DNA of 8,685 bases from Cyclobacteriaceae bacterium (GCA_029882675.1 JAOUKJ010000147.1:1-8685), one strand, 5' to 3'. Positions 1 to 6,860 are shown, numbered from the stretch's first letter. Notes: a model not told the origin generated them from the letters alone. A program made the numbers and translations.

Positions 1-1
1 C

Positions 2-2218
2 TCCAAAGGGGAATTATTGATTATGGGGGTGACCTCCTCTTCGGACTTTCCTACATTATCAAATGGATATGATCCGACCTTCAATGGAGGTGATGCCGCT
101 GGCGTACTCGGAATAGGCCTGGATAATGGAACGGATGTTTTTGTAGCTATGCTTGACGAAACGGGCTCAACACTGGTAGGGCATACCTTTCTGGGGGGGA
201 GCGGTAATGATGGGATCATGATGCCTTCGCACAGCTTAACGAATAATTATGGGGATGAATCGCGGGGGGACGTCTATACCGATGAAAATGATAATATATA
301 TGTTGCATCAAAAACAGCCTCGGTCGATTTTCCCGTTGTCAACGGTATTGAAAATACACACCAGGGTGGAGCCCTGGATGCGGTGGTCGTAAAATTGAAA
401 AGTGACCTTTCCGATATTTTGTGGAGTACTTATCTGGGGGGGAGCGGGCTGGATGCGGCTTATTCCATTAAAAAAAATCAGGCAGGTATCGTCGTTGTGG
501 CCGGAGGTACATCCAGTGCTGATATTCACGCCGGTTTTATGAACGGTTTTAGCGGAATAGTCGATGGTTGGGTTGCACTGATTAATGATACCGTACCGGC
601 ACTTATTTCAGGGCAGTATCTCGGTACCCCCCAGTACGATCAGGCTTATTTTATTGATCTGGACCTCAGCGATAATATTTATTTGTATGGACAGACTTCC
701 GGCGACTACCCTGTACAGGGCAATGTGTATCAGATGGGCGATGGACAGTTTATACATAAATTCTCACCTGATCTGTCACAGAGCCTGATGTCCACCAACT
801 TCGGGTCGGTGCATTCCGGGCCTGATATTTCTCCCACGGCATTTATGGTGAACGATTGTAATAATATTTACCTGAGTGGTTGGGGCGGATTTGTAAACGA
901 AGGTTATATGGGCGGATCTACCAATGATATGCCGGTAACTGTTGATGCCTACCAGCCGATAACGAGCGGTTCGGATTTTTACCTGGCTGTCTTTGTAGAT
1001 GATGCGCAGGAGTTGTTATATGCTACTTTTCTGGGAGGGACGGAATCCAAAACGCATGTGGATGGCGGAACCTGCCGTTTTGATAAAAAAGGGATGGTGT
1101 ATCATGCTGTTTGCTCGGGCTGTCAGGCGGGTAATTCAAGTGGTGGATCATCATCAGATTTTCCAACCACCCCGGGGGCCTGGTCTGCAACAAATAACAG
1201 TTATAATTGCAATAACGCAGCTTTCAAATTTGACTTGTCTTCCCTTAAAGCGGGTATATTAACCAATTCAATCAATTTGGATCAGCCTGGAATAGCCAGC
1301 GTTTGTTTGCCCGATCAGGTGGTGTTTCAGAATACAAGCGTGGGTGGAGAGACATTTATATGGGATTTTGGAAATGGAAAGCGCCTCAATACTATATATG
1401 ATGAAGATATTATATTTCAATATACTGATCCGGGCACGTACAAAGTTAAGCTGAGGATCATTGACAGAAGTACATGTACCGAAACAGACTCTACCTTTGT
1501 CTTTTTAAATGTTCACCAGCCCGAATTTGATGTGGTGGAAAATGGTGAAATGTGTGAAAATGAACAATTTTATTTGTCGGCATCGGGTGGTGTACAATAT
1601 CGATGGAAAGATGAAACAGGAAATGTTTTTAGCCAGTCGCCGGGACAAGCAGTCAATCCTCAACAAGATGCCATGTATTATATTGATATTACTGACAGCA
1701 ACGGCTGTGAATTTAGCGATTCAGTCCGGGTGGAGGTATTTCCTGTTGCCGAAATAGATTTCGATTATGAACGGGAATGTTCCACCGGGCCCGATTTCAG
1801 CTTTCACGGTCAGCCCGGGGACGCAGATTCCGTGTGGTTTGATTTGGGCAATAATCAGTTGATCAGTGGGCAGGAAATTGTATATACTTATGATAAAGAG
1901 GGAACATTTCCAGTCACTTTTTATGCGAAGAAGGGGAAATGCATTAATAATGTTGTTAAAACCATTGAAGCTTTTGATATTCGCGTTCCATCCGTGATTA
2001 CTCCCGGAATTACTGATGGTAAAAATGATAGTTTCAAAGTTTTTGGCGGGTCAAAAATTGATGTGATCATCTACAACAGGTGGGGGGGAGCAGTGTTTGA
2101 AGAGGAGGATTATCAGAATGATTGGAAGGGTGATGATGTAGGTGCGGGAACATATTATTATAATATTACGTTTAATGGAAGTTGTACCTGTAAAGGATGG
2201 GTGCAAGTGATGAAGTAA
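2..2218 (+). CDS. T9SS type B secreted surface protein with SBBP-like repeats and PKD/Ig domains, 5'-partial
   Basis: Large exported protein of the Bacteroidota surface-protein class; 738 residues are visible and the reading frame is already open at base 2, so the true start and signal peptide lie upstream. The TTG at base 17 is internal. Residues about 1-420 carry SBBP-like beta-propeller repeats, seen as recurring blocks such as SSSDFPT, TFLGGSGND, STYLGGSGLD and ATFLGGTE. A PKD domain follows at about 430-510 (WDFG at 454-457, then a GTYKVKL strand), then an Ig-like module at about 510-590 and a second PKD-like module. Residues 663-738 match the gliding-motility-associated (CHU_C) C-terminal domain, with VITPGITDGKNDSF, IYNRWGG and GTYYYNI; in this family it directs export through the type IX secretion system. 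The ligand or role is unknown. The rhodanese gene begins 20 bases after the stop and may be co-transcribed. Two LGGSG blocks are encoded with G7 runs. Confidence 0.9.
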   Translation, partial: SKGELLIMGVTSSSDFPTLSNGYDPTFNGGDAAGVLGIGLDNGTDVFVAMLDETGSTLVGHTFLGGSGNDGIMMPSHSLTNNYGDESRGDVYTDENDNIYVASKTASVDFPVVNGIENTHQGGALDAVVVKLKSDLSDILWSTYLGGSGLDAAYSIKKNQAGIVVVAGGTSSADIHAGFMNGFSGIVDGWVALINDTVPALISGQYLGTPQYDQAYFIDLDLSDNIYLYGQTSGDYPVQGNVYQMGDGQFIHKFSPDLSQSLMSTNFGSVHSGPDISPTAFMVNDCNNIYLSGWGGFVNEGYMGGSTNDMPVTVDAYQPITSGSDFYLAVFVDDAQELLYATFLGGTESKTHVDGGTCRFDKKGMVYHAVCSGCQAGNSSGGSSSDFPTTPGAWSATNNSYNCNNAAFKFDLSSLKAGILTNSINLDQPGIASVCLPDQVVFQNTSVGGETFIWDFGNGKRLNTIYDEDIIFQYTDPGTYKVKLRIIDRSTCTETDSTFVFLNVHQPEFDVVENGEMCENEQFYLSASGGVQYRWKDETGNVFSQSPGQAVNPQQDAMYYIDITDSNGCEFSDSVRVEVFPVAEIDFDYERECSTGPDFSFHGQPGDADSVWFDLGNNQLISGQEIVYTYDKEGTFPVTFYAKKGKCINNVVKTIEAFDIRVPSVITPGITDGKNDSFKVFGGSKIDVIIYNRWGGAVFEEEDYQNDWKGDDVGAGTYYYNITFNGSCTCKGWVQVMK

Positions 2219-2238
2219 CAAATTAATAAAACAGAAAT

Positions 2239-2691
2239 ATGAAGCAGATTTTTTATGTAGTGATGGTCCTTTCCGGATTGACTTTTAGTTGTCAGGGCCA
2301 AAATGGGAAAAGTGCACCAAGTGAAGCGGCCGGAACCAGCGCCGTGTCACCGCAACCCTCAGCAGAGGTCGCAGGCCCTGTATTACTTGCTCCGGACGCC
2401 TTTGAAAACAAGTTTAAATCAACCGAAAACCATGTATTGCTGGACGTACGCACGCCCAATGAAGTAGGCCAGGGATATATCGAAGGTGCAATCAATATTG
2501 ATACAAGGGACGGTGCGTTTAGAGAAAAGATCGCCGGACTTGAAAAGGATAAAACCTATTTTGTTTACTGTCATTCCGGGGGGAGAAGCCGTAGTACCTT
2601 TAATTTAATGAAAGGCCTGGGTTTTTCAGTTTATGAACTACAGGGAGGAATTACTGCCTGGAGAAGTGCTGGAAAGGCGCTGGTAAAATAA
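2239..2691 (+). CDS. Rhodanese-domain protein, probable lipoprotein
   Basis: Single-domain rhodanese of 150 residues. The N-terminus (MKQIFYVVMVLSGLTFSC) looks like a lipoprotein signal with the lipid-accepting Cys at 18; position -1 is Ser, but -3 is Thr, so the lipobox is not ideal. A Ser/Ala/Pro-rich linker (about 19-48) leads into the rhodanese domain (about 48-150). The LLDVRTPNEV segment (67-76) is the family's CH2-like motif, and the active-site loop CHSGGRS (111-117) has the catalytic Cys111 with the usual glycine and arginine, so the protein is probably active. Rhodaneses carry a persulfide sulfur on this Cys; the acceptor here is unknown. The predicted location is periplasmic or membrane-anchored. 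It starts 20 bases after the secreted-protein gene, behind an AT-rich leader without a Shine-Dalgarno sequence. A sulfur or redox-stress role beside superoxide dismutase is inference only. Confidence 0.88.
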   Translation: MKQIFYVVMVLSGLTFSCQGQNGKSAPSEAAGTSAVSPQPSAEVAGPVLLAPDAFENKFKSTENHVLLDVRTPNEVGQGYIEGAINIDTRDGAFREKIAGLEKDKTYFVYCHSGGRSRSTFNLMKGLGFSVYELQGGITAWRSAGKALVK

Positions 2692-2705
2692 ATTTTAATT
2701 TTCCT

Positions 2706-2752
2706 AAACCAAAGGGCTTCATGCTTTGTTGTAAGTGTGTTATCTTTGGTTT
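2706..2752. repeat. 9-bp inverted repeat between rhodanese and SOD genes
   Basis: AAACCAAAG at 2706-2714 is exactly complementary to CTTTGGTTT at 2744-2752, with 29 bases between. The right arm runs into a T6 tract (2750-2755), as in an intrinsic terminator for the rhodanese transcript, but the long loop and low-GC stem make that weak. The right arm overlaps the -7 box proposed for the SOD promoter, so it may instead be an operator or a chance repeat. Confidence 0.45.
2741..2748 (+). promoter_or_regulatory. Probable -7 promoter box of the SOD gene
   Basis: TATCTTTG is an exact match to the Bacteroidota primary-sigma -7 consensus TAnnTTTG. It lies 40 bases before the SOD start codon, giving an expected transcript start near 2755 and a leader of about 35 bases. 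A clear -33 TTG at the usual 17-23 base spacing is missing; TTTG at 2725-2728 is too close. This suggests that SOD is transcribed independently of the rhodanese. Confidence 0.5.
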
Positions 2753-2788
2753 TTTAAAAAATGATGTTCAAACTTAAAAATAACAATT

Positions 2789-3397
2789 ATGGCTTTTAAT
2801 TTACCTGATCTGCCTTATTCATTTGATGCGTTGGAACCACACATCGATGCAATGACAATGGAAATACACCACGACAGGCATCATGCGGCTTATACCAACA
2901 ATCTCAATGCCGCAATAGCAGGGACTGGTCTGGAAGGGCAATCGATAGAAGAAATTATGAAGGGGCTGGATATGAATAACATGGCTGTCAGAAATAATGG
3001 CGGTGGTTTTTATAATCATTGTCTTTTCTGGGAAGTAATGTCTCCTGCCGGTGGTGGACAACCTGGCGGAGCGCTTGGTGAAGCGATTAATAGTGCGTTT
3101 GGTGATTTTAATACATTCAAAGATACTTTTTCTAAGGCTGGAGCTACCCGATTTGGTTCGGGTTGGGCATGGTTATGTGTTCACTCCGGAGGAAAGGTAG
3201 ATGTTTGTTCCTCTCCAAACCAGGACAACCCATTAATGCCCGGTGTAGGTTGTGGCGGTACGCCCATACTCGGATTGGATGTTTGGGAACATGCCTATTA
3301 CCTAAAATATCAAAACAAACGTCCTGATTACATTTCAGCTTTCTGGAATGTGATAAACTGGGATGAAGTAGCAGCCCGCTACGATCAAGGAAAATAA
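2789..3397 (+). CDS. sodA: Superoxide dismutase, Mn/Fe family (Mn-type signature)
   Basis: Converts superoxide to oxygen and hydrogen peroxide in the cytoplasm; 202 residues, full length for the family, with no signal peptide. All four metal ligands are visible: His27 in MEIHHDRHH, His77 in NHCLFW, and Asp164 and His168 in the signature DVWEHAYY. The alpha-helical N-terminal domain spans about 1-90 and the alpha/beta C-terminal domain about 95-200. Gln145 in NQDNPLM and glycines at the FeSOD Gln69-equivalent position (GGG, 71-73) follow the manganese-type pattern, as in E. coli SodA rather than SodB. Some Bacteroidota enzymes of this family work with either metal, so specificity is an inference. 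The ATG at 2789 fits the usual family N-terminus (FNLPDLPYSFDALEP). It has its own promoter box upstream and a strong terminator just downstream, so it is probably monocistronic. Confidence 0.96.
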   Translation: MAFNLPDLPYSFDALEPHIDAMTMEIHHDRHHAAYTNNLNAAIAGTGLEGQSIEEIMKGLDMNNMAVRNNGGGFYNHCLFWEVMSPAGGGQPGGALGEAINSAFGDFNTFKDTFSKAGATRFGSGWAWLCVHSGGKVDVCSSPNQDNPLMPGVGCGGTPILGLDVWEHAYYLKYQNKRPDYISAFWNVINWDEVAARYDQGK

Positions 3398-3419
3398 CTT
3401 TTTGGGAGTTAGTTGTGTT

Positions 3420-3449
3420 AAAAGCGCCGGTATTACCGGCGCTTTTTTT
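3420..3449 (+). terminator. Intrinsic terminator after the SOD gene
   Basis: AAAAGCGCCGG (3420-3430) pairs perfectly with CCGGCGCTTTT (3436-3446) around a TATTA loop, and the run of T extends to 3449. The GC-rich core plus a T7 tract, 22 bases after the SOD stop codon, is a textbook rho-independent terminator. The A-tract on the left arm would let it also work from the minus strand. Confidence 0.93.
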
Positions 3450-3483
3450 GTGTTTCAATTCTGGTAGTTCTTTATCATTTTCA

Positions 3484-3491
3484 TACTTTTG
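3484..3491 (+). promoter_or_regulatory. Probable -7 promoter box of the VOC-protein gene
   Basis: TACTTTTG matches TAnnTTTG exactly. CTG at 3461-3463, one base off the TTG -33 element, sits 20 bases upstream, within the accepted 17-23 range. The transcript would start near 3498, leaving a leader of about 125 bases before the ATG at 3624. It lies just downstream of the SOD terminator, as expected for a new transcription unit. Confidence 0.5.
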
Positions 3492-3500
3492 CATTTTGAG

Positions 3501-3559
3501 TGACAATTGGTATAAACTACTCCGTGAAGGAATCCCGAAGTAGCAAATAGAATTTGTCA
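3501..3559 (+). promoter_or_regulatory. Possible structured 5' leader of the VOC-protein gene
   Basis: Two nested inverted repeats start just after the predicted transcript start. The outer arms are TGACAA (3501-3506) and TTGTCA (3554-3559). The inner arms are CTACTCCG (3517-3524) and CGAAGTAG (3536-3543), which pair with one C-A mismatch around an 11-base loop. The fold resembles no riboswitch I recognise, and both stems are short, so chance pairing is possible. Confidence 0.25.
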
Positions 3560-3623
3560 AAAAAATATTATTATTTCAGATTCCCAGGGTCGGTGAATTA
3601 AACCATGTTTTGATTAAATTATT

Positions 3624-4682
3624 ATGTATAAGTGTATAAACGGAATGCAGCATATCGGCATTGGTGTTGCTGATCATGAGGCAAGTTGGAAGTGGTACAG
3701 AACGTACTTTGGACTTGATATTCCCTTTTTTAATTCTATAGCAGAAGCACCCCTTATGCAGAGATACAACCGGGGGGTGGTCATAGAAAAAAGGGCAGCC
3801 ATGGTTATGAACCTGCAAGGTGGGTGTGCAGTTGAGGTGATACGCCCTACCTCATTTGAGCCGCAGCCACCGGATTTTATACCAGCACTTGGCGACTTGG
3901 GGATTTTCATATCCCGGGTAAAGACACGGGATATTAAGAAGTCTTACGCACAGTTTACTGAAGGAGGGGTGGCCGTCAGTCCATTAACCACTACGCCCGA
4001 TGGAAAAGATACCTTTTTTGTTAAGGACATCAATGGACTGACCTTTCAGCTATTGGAAGGAAATGAATGGTTTACTAAAAATAAACAAGTAACGGGTGGG
4101 ATCCAGGGAATGGTGGCCGGTGTTTCGGATATAGACAAGTCCATAAAATTTTATCGTGACATTATCGGATTCGATAAAGTAGTATATGATGAGACCGGAA
4201 CCTTCGAGGACTGGGGAGAGTTTGTTGACGGAGGCAAAAATAAATTCAGAAGAGTATTGCTTGAACAGTCTACAGGTTCACAAGGCAATTGGAGTAAACT
4301 CATCGGAAAAACACAGATTGAATTGGTACAGGTTCTGGATCGCAAACCCGTTAAGATTTTTAAAGGACGGCAATGGGGTGATATTGGTTTTGTGCACGTT
4401 GGACTGGATGTGAAGGGCATGGAAGCGCTGGAAAAAGATTTTGAAGCACATGGACACCCTTTTACCTGCGATAGCACCAGTGGGCTGGATATGGGGAATA
4501 CGCAGGTACATTGTGTATACATAGAAGACCCTGATAATACGCTGATAGAGTTGATAGAGGTTTATAAAATTCCGCTGGTGGAAAAGTGGGGGTTGTTCCT
4601 GAATGTACAAAAGCGGAATCCTAAAAAACCACTACCTGAATTTATGCTGAAGATGTTGAAGTGGAGCAGGGTAAAAGATTAG
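3624..4682 (+). CDS. Protein with two VOC (glyoxalase/dioxygenase-fold) domains
   Basis: Predicted soluble cytoplasmic protein of 352 residues, built from two vicinal-oxygen-chelate domains at about 6-150 and 158-315, plus a basic C-terminal tail (about 318-352). Each domain shows the VOC pattern: opening strand (MQHIGIGV; IQGMVAGV), a WY or FY helix (SWKWYRTYFGLDI; SIKFYRDIIGF), and a closing strand (DINGLTFQLLE; DPDNTLIELIE). By comparison with the fold's usual metal positions, domain 1 has His10 and Glu71 but Gln142 where Glu is common. Domain 2 keeps Glu233, His258 and Glu309 but has Gly at the first ligand position. Metal binding may therefore sit mainly in domain 2, or between domains. 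The family includes glyoxalases, extradiol dioxygenases and isomerases; the substrate cannot be told from sequence. ATG at 3624 is used, preceded by an AT-rich leader. The stop lies two bases from the stop of the opposing SDR gene. Confidence 0.85.
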   Translation: MYKCINGMQHIGIGVADHEASWKWYRTYFGLDIPFFNSIAEAPLMQRYNRGVVIEKRAAMVMNLQGGCAVEVIRPTSFEPQPPDFIPALGDLGIFISRVKTRDIKKSYAQFTEGGVAVSPLTTTPDGKDTFFVKDINGLTFQLLEGNEWFTKNKQVTGGIQGMVAGVSDIDKSIKFYRDIIGFDKVVYDETGTFEDWGEFVDGGKNKFRRVLLEQSTGSQGNWSKLIGKTQIELVQVLDRKPVKIFKGRQWGDIGFVHVGLDVKGMEALEKDFEAHGHPFTCDSTSGLDMGNTQVHCVYIEDPDNTLIELIEVYKIPLVEKWGLFLNVQKRNPKKPLPEFMLKMLKWSRVKD

Positions 4683-4684
4683 GT

Positions 4685-5482
4685 TTATCCGGTAGGGCTT
4701 TGCTTCCTGATCATGCGCCTAAACAGACCGGGTAAATAGCGTTTGAGCAGGACACCGAAGGATTCTTTTTTTCCAAAGACCACTTCTTCCTTTTCTTTGA
4801 TTACGGCTTCCAGTATTTTATCAGCACATACGGTAGCCGTAAGGCCTTTTCTTTGGTGGATGTCCATTACACCGTGTTTATTTCCATCTCCCGAGAGTGC
4901 ATTTTGCGACATTTTGGTATGTACAAAGCCCGGTGCGATCAGGGTTACTTTGATGTTGTTGGTGAGTTGTTCCAGCCGAAGCGACTCATAAAATCCATGG
5001 AGGGCGTGTTTGGAGGCTGAATATGCAGAGCGAAGAAAAAAACCAAATTTACCAGCCACAGAGCTGGTAATGACAATATGCCCGTTTTTCCTTTCGATCA
5101 TGTGAGGCAGCAGAGCCTTGGTTAATGCAATATTTCCAAAAAAATTAATTTCCATGATCTGTCTGTCTACCTCCAGCGAGGTCTCATGGGCATTGGCTCG
5201 CTGGCTCACACCACCATTGTTAAACAGGTAATCAACGCCACCCGTTTTTTTTATGATAGTTTCTACAATCCCGGGAAAGGTTTCTGCTTTTTCAAGATCA
5301 AGGATTTGGATGGTGACATTTTCCGGGTATTTGCAATGATCCCTGACGCGCAACAGCTCATCTTCACGCCTTGATGATATGATCAGTTTTGCCTGTTGTG
5401 CATTGAGCTGATAGGTAAGCTCTTCGCCAATTCCTGAAGTTGCCCCGGTGATCCAGGCAGTTTTGTCTTTAAATTTGGTCAA
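4685..5482 (-). CDS. SDR-family NAD(P)-dependent oxidoreductase
   Basis: Classical short-chain dehydrogenase of 265 residues with a Rossmann fold. The cofactor motif TGATSGIG is at 12-19, the NNAG-type motif appears as NNGG (88-91), and the catalytic set is Asn113, Ser141, Tyr154 and Lys158 (YSASK). Arg38-Arg39 after the second strand suggests NADP(H) preference, which is inference. PGFVHTKM (184-191) is the usual post-catalytic loop. The basic C-terminal stretch (about 245-262) is a little longer than in FabG-like members and resembles SDRs acting on steroids or lipids; the substrate is not known. The start appears to be TTG at 5482: no ATG lies in frame upstream before a stop, and this start puts the first beta strand at the normal distance. 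It is the second gene of a leftward operon, 9 bases after the acyltransferase stop. Confidence 0.9.
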   Translation of the reverse strand: MTKFKDKTAWITGATSGIGEELTYQLNAQQAKLIISSRREDELLRVRDHCKYPENVTIQILDLEKAETFPGIVETIIKKTGGVDYLFNNGGVSQRANAHETSLEVDRQIMEINFFGNIALTKALLPHMIERKNGHIVITSSVAGKFGFFLRSAYSASKHALHGFYESLRLEQLTNNIKVTLIAPGFVHTKMSQNALSGDGNKHGVMDIHQRKGLTATVCADKILEAVIKEKEEVVFGKKESFGVLLKRYLPGLFRRMIRKQSPTG

Positions 5483-5492
5483 AGTATTATGA

Positions 5493-6557
5493 TTAAGTCA
5501 GATCAAAGGAACAAATATAAGCAGGTTTCTGCGAAAACATCTCCTGTTCCTGTTTCGGTATGTTATTATAGTTTACCACAATGTCGCCGGGAATGTCTTT
5601 TTTTAGTTTATTCATGATGCCCAGCTTACAATGAGTCGATAGCCCCTGGTATAAGGGGGAACGGCTATCAGCCCAAAAAATGGCTGAATAGTGGCCGGTT
5701 ATGGCACAAACAGACTCAAAAAGTCCATCGAGCAGGTGCTCATAGCCCTTTTTGTAAAACACCTGATCACAGGCCAGAAACCTGTGCTTTTTTGGATTGA
5801 ATAAGCGGGACAGGAAGGGGAGAAGGGGCAAAATATTCATAATTATTTTTCCGCTAAGGCCTGGCATCGCCCGAATAATCCACCGGACAGGCGTGGCCTG
5901 TACGCCGGCAACAATATCCTCACCATCTTTTATTACAAAATAATTATCGTTGGTGAACAGCCGATCCGATTTATACATATTGTAATTTGTATAAAATCCC
6001 TGAAGCAATTGCCTTACAGCTGGTTTTTCGTCCTCACTGACCCGGAATACATCAGGTCTTTTTTTTGGGAAAAACCGGCTGAACAACAGCGTACTTAGTT
6101 TTCTGACAGGGGAAAACCCAAAATCATTACATATTTTCCGGGAACGCTCGTTTTCCAATTCTACATAAGCGTAGAAAACCGCTTTGTTGTTTGTTTGTTC
6201 GTCCAGTCCCCTTTCCATCATGGCCCTTACCTTTTGCTTGATGGGTCCGTTGGCTCTTCCCGGTTTTTTACTTGCCGTTTTACTCCGGAAAGCCTCAAAG
6301 AAAGAAAAATAACGGACGTAAAGCCCCTTGATGTCTGCCCCTGATGTTTCGAAATTGCGTTGGCAAAAGGTGACTGCCCCAATAAGCCGGTTGTGTTTTA
6401 TTATTGTAATAAAGGTTGGGTTGTTTAGCCGGGCCAATTTTTCACTCACCCCCGTATGTTGATAGCGGGTTCCTTCATTTGAACCATAAACGGTGTTGGC
6501 GAGCAGTTCAATAAGCTCCGGAGGAGGAGTATGGGATATGTTGAGGTCAAGTGACAA
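5493..6557 (-). CDS. Probable N-acyltransferase with two GNAT-like halves
   Basis: Protein of 354 residues that reads as a tandem GNAT fold. The first half (about 1-160) has strands TFITIIKHNRLIGAVTF (48-64) and GLYVRYF (78-84), then a typical GNAT acyl-CoA-side helix, ENERSRKICNDFGF (135-148). The second half (about 170-354) has a similar pattern (NYFVIKDGEDIVAGVQATPV, then strand and helix segments to the end) but is more diverged. A GNAT enzyme moves an acyl group from acyl-CoA to an amine; neither donor nor acceptor can be named here. A short hydrophobic segment (about 236-253) could touch the membrane. The start is taken as TTG at 6557, because the first in-frame ATG is far inside at about residue 113 and an in-frame TAA lies 21 bases upstream. 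It leads an operon with the SDR. No convincing promoter box was found upstream. Confidence 0.65.
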   Translation of the reverse strand: MSLDLNISHTPPPELIELLANTVYGSNEGTRYQHTGVSEKLARLNNPTFITIIKHNRLIGAVTFCQRNFETSGADIKGLYVRYFSFFEAFRSKTASKKPGRANGPIKQKVRAMMERGLDEQTNNKAVFYAYVELENERSRKICNDFGFSPVRKLSTLLFSRFFPKKRPDVFRVSEDEKPAVRQLLQGFYTNYNMYKSDRLFTNDNYFVIKDGEDIVAGVQATPVRWIIRAMPGLSGKIIMNILPLLPFLSRLFNPKKHRFLACDQVFYKKGYEHLLDGLFESVCAITGHYSAIFWADSRSPLYQGLSTHCKLGIMNKLKKDIPGDIVVNYNNIPKQEQEMFSQKPAYICSFDLT

Positions 6558-6652
6558 TTTTTTATAGTAATAAGTAAGTTAGTAGTAAGTAATTAGACTT
6601 AGGTTGTCGAAGGTAATATAGCTTTTTAAAAATAAATACATGGGCGAAGATA

Positions 6653-6712
6653 CAAGAACTAAGAATAAAGAAGCAAGAACCAAGACCGATTGTCGGGCCA
6701 AGAGCCAAGAAC
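6653..6712. repeat. Degenerate CAAGAAC/CAAGAGC repeat tract
   Basis: Short units CAAGAACT, CAAGAACC, CAAGACC, CAAGAGC and CAAGAAC recur at 6-8 base steps, interrupted by CCGATTGTCGG (6684-6694), which can form a 4-bp hairpin. Low-complexity tracts of this kind sit between genes in some Bacteroidota genomes (from memory, not checked). The function is unknown. Confidence 0.5.
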
Positions 6713-6725
6713 CTCGTGCCACGAA
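6713..6725. promoter_or_regulatory. Palindrome CTCGTGcCACGAA, copy 1
   Basis: TCGTG-C-CACGA (6714-6724) is a perfect dyad around one central base. A second copy lies 89 bases downstream with the same flanking C and A. Paired identical palindromes between divergent genes are typical of a dimeric regulator's operators, but this is inference. Confidence 0.35.
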
Positions 6726-6801
6726 ATTACCCCTGGGTAGAACTCCGGAATTAAAGAACGACTAAATGCATATTTTAGCTCTCCGTTTTACAGATACTAT
6801 A

Positions 6802-6814
6802 CTCGTGACACGAA
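6802..6814. promoter_or_regulatory. Palindrome CTCGTGaCACGAA, copy 2
   Basis: TCGTG-A-CACGA (6803-6813) repeats the copy at 6714-6724 except for the central base, with the same C before and A after. It lies about 190 bases before the kinase start codon and about 75 bases upstream of the candidate kinase promoter. Confidence 0.35.
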
Positions 6815-6860
6815 TAATGGGCCAGGATCCGATGTGAGAAAGCGCGACATGGAGTACAAG

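Noticed and set aside
17..19. TTG as start of the secreted-protein gene
   Set aside because: The frame is open to the window edge and the residues before it (SKGELL) belong to the propeller repeat, so the gene begins upstream.
3496..3543. 15-codon ORF (TTG to TAG) in the VOC leader, product MSDNWYKLLREGIPK
   Set aside because: Too short to support as a gene; it starts at or before the predicted transcript start. Kept only as a remark in the leader finding.
3144..3560. Minus-strand 138-codon ORF across the SOD gene end and terminator
   Set aside because: It is the antisense shadow of SOD and runs through a strong terminator; the product has no domain pattern.
4151..4610. Two minus-strand ORFs (123 and 110 codons) inside the VOC gene
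   Set aside because: They are antisense shadows of a well-supported gene, rich in Ser, Pro and Cys without recognisable motifs.
6640..6765. 41-codon ORF beginning ATG GGC GAA GAT and ending TAA, rich in Lys and Arg
   Set aside because: It runs through the AAGAAC repeat tract, which explains both the open frame and the Lys/Arg-rich product; there is no promoter, domain or other coding sign.
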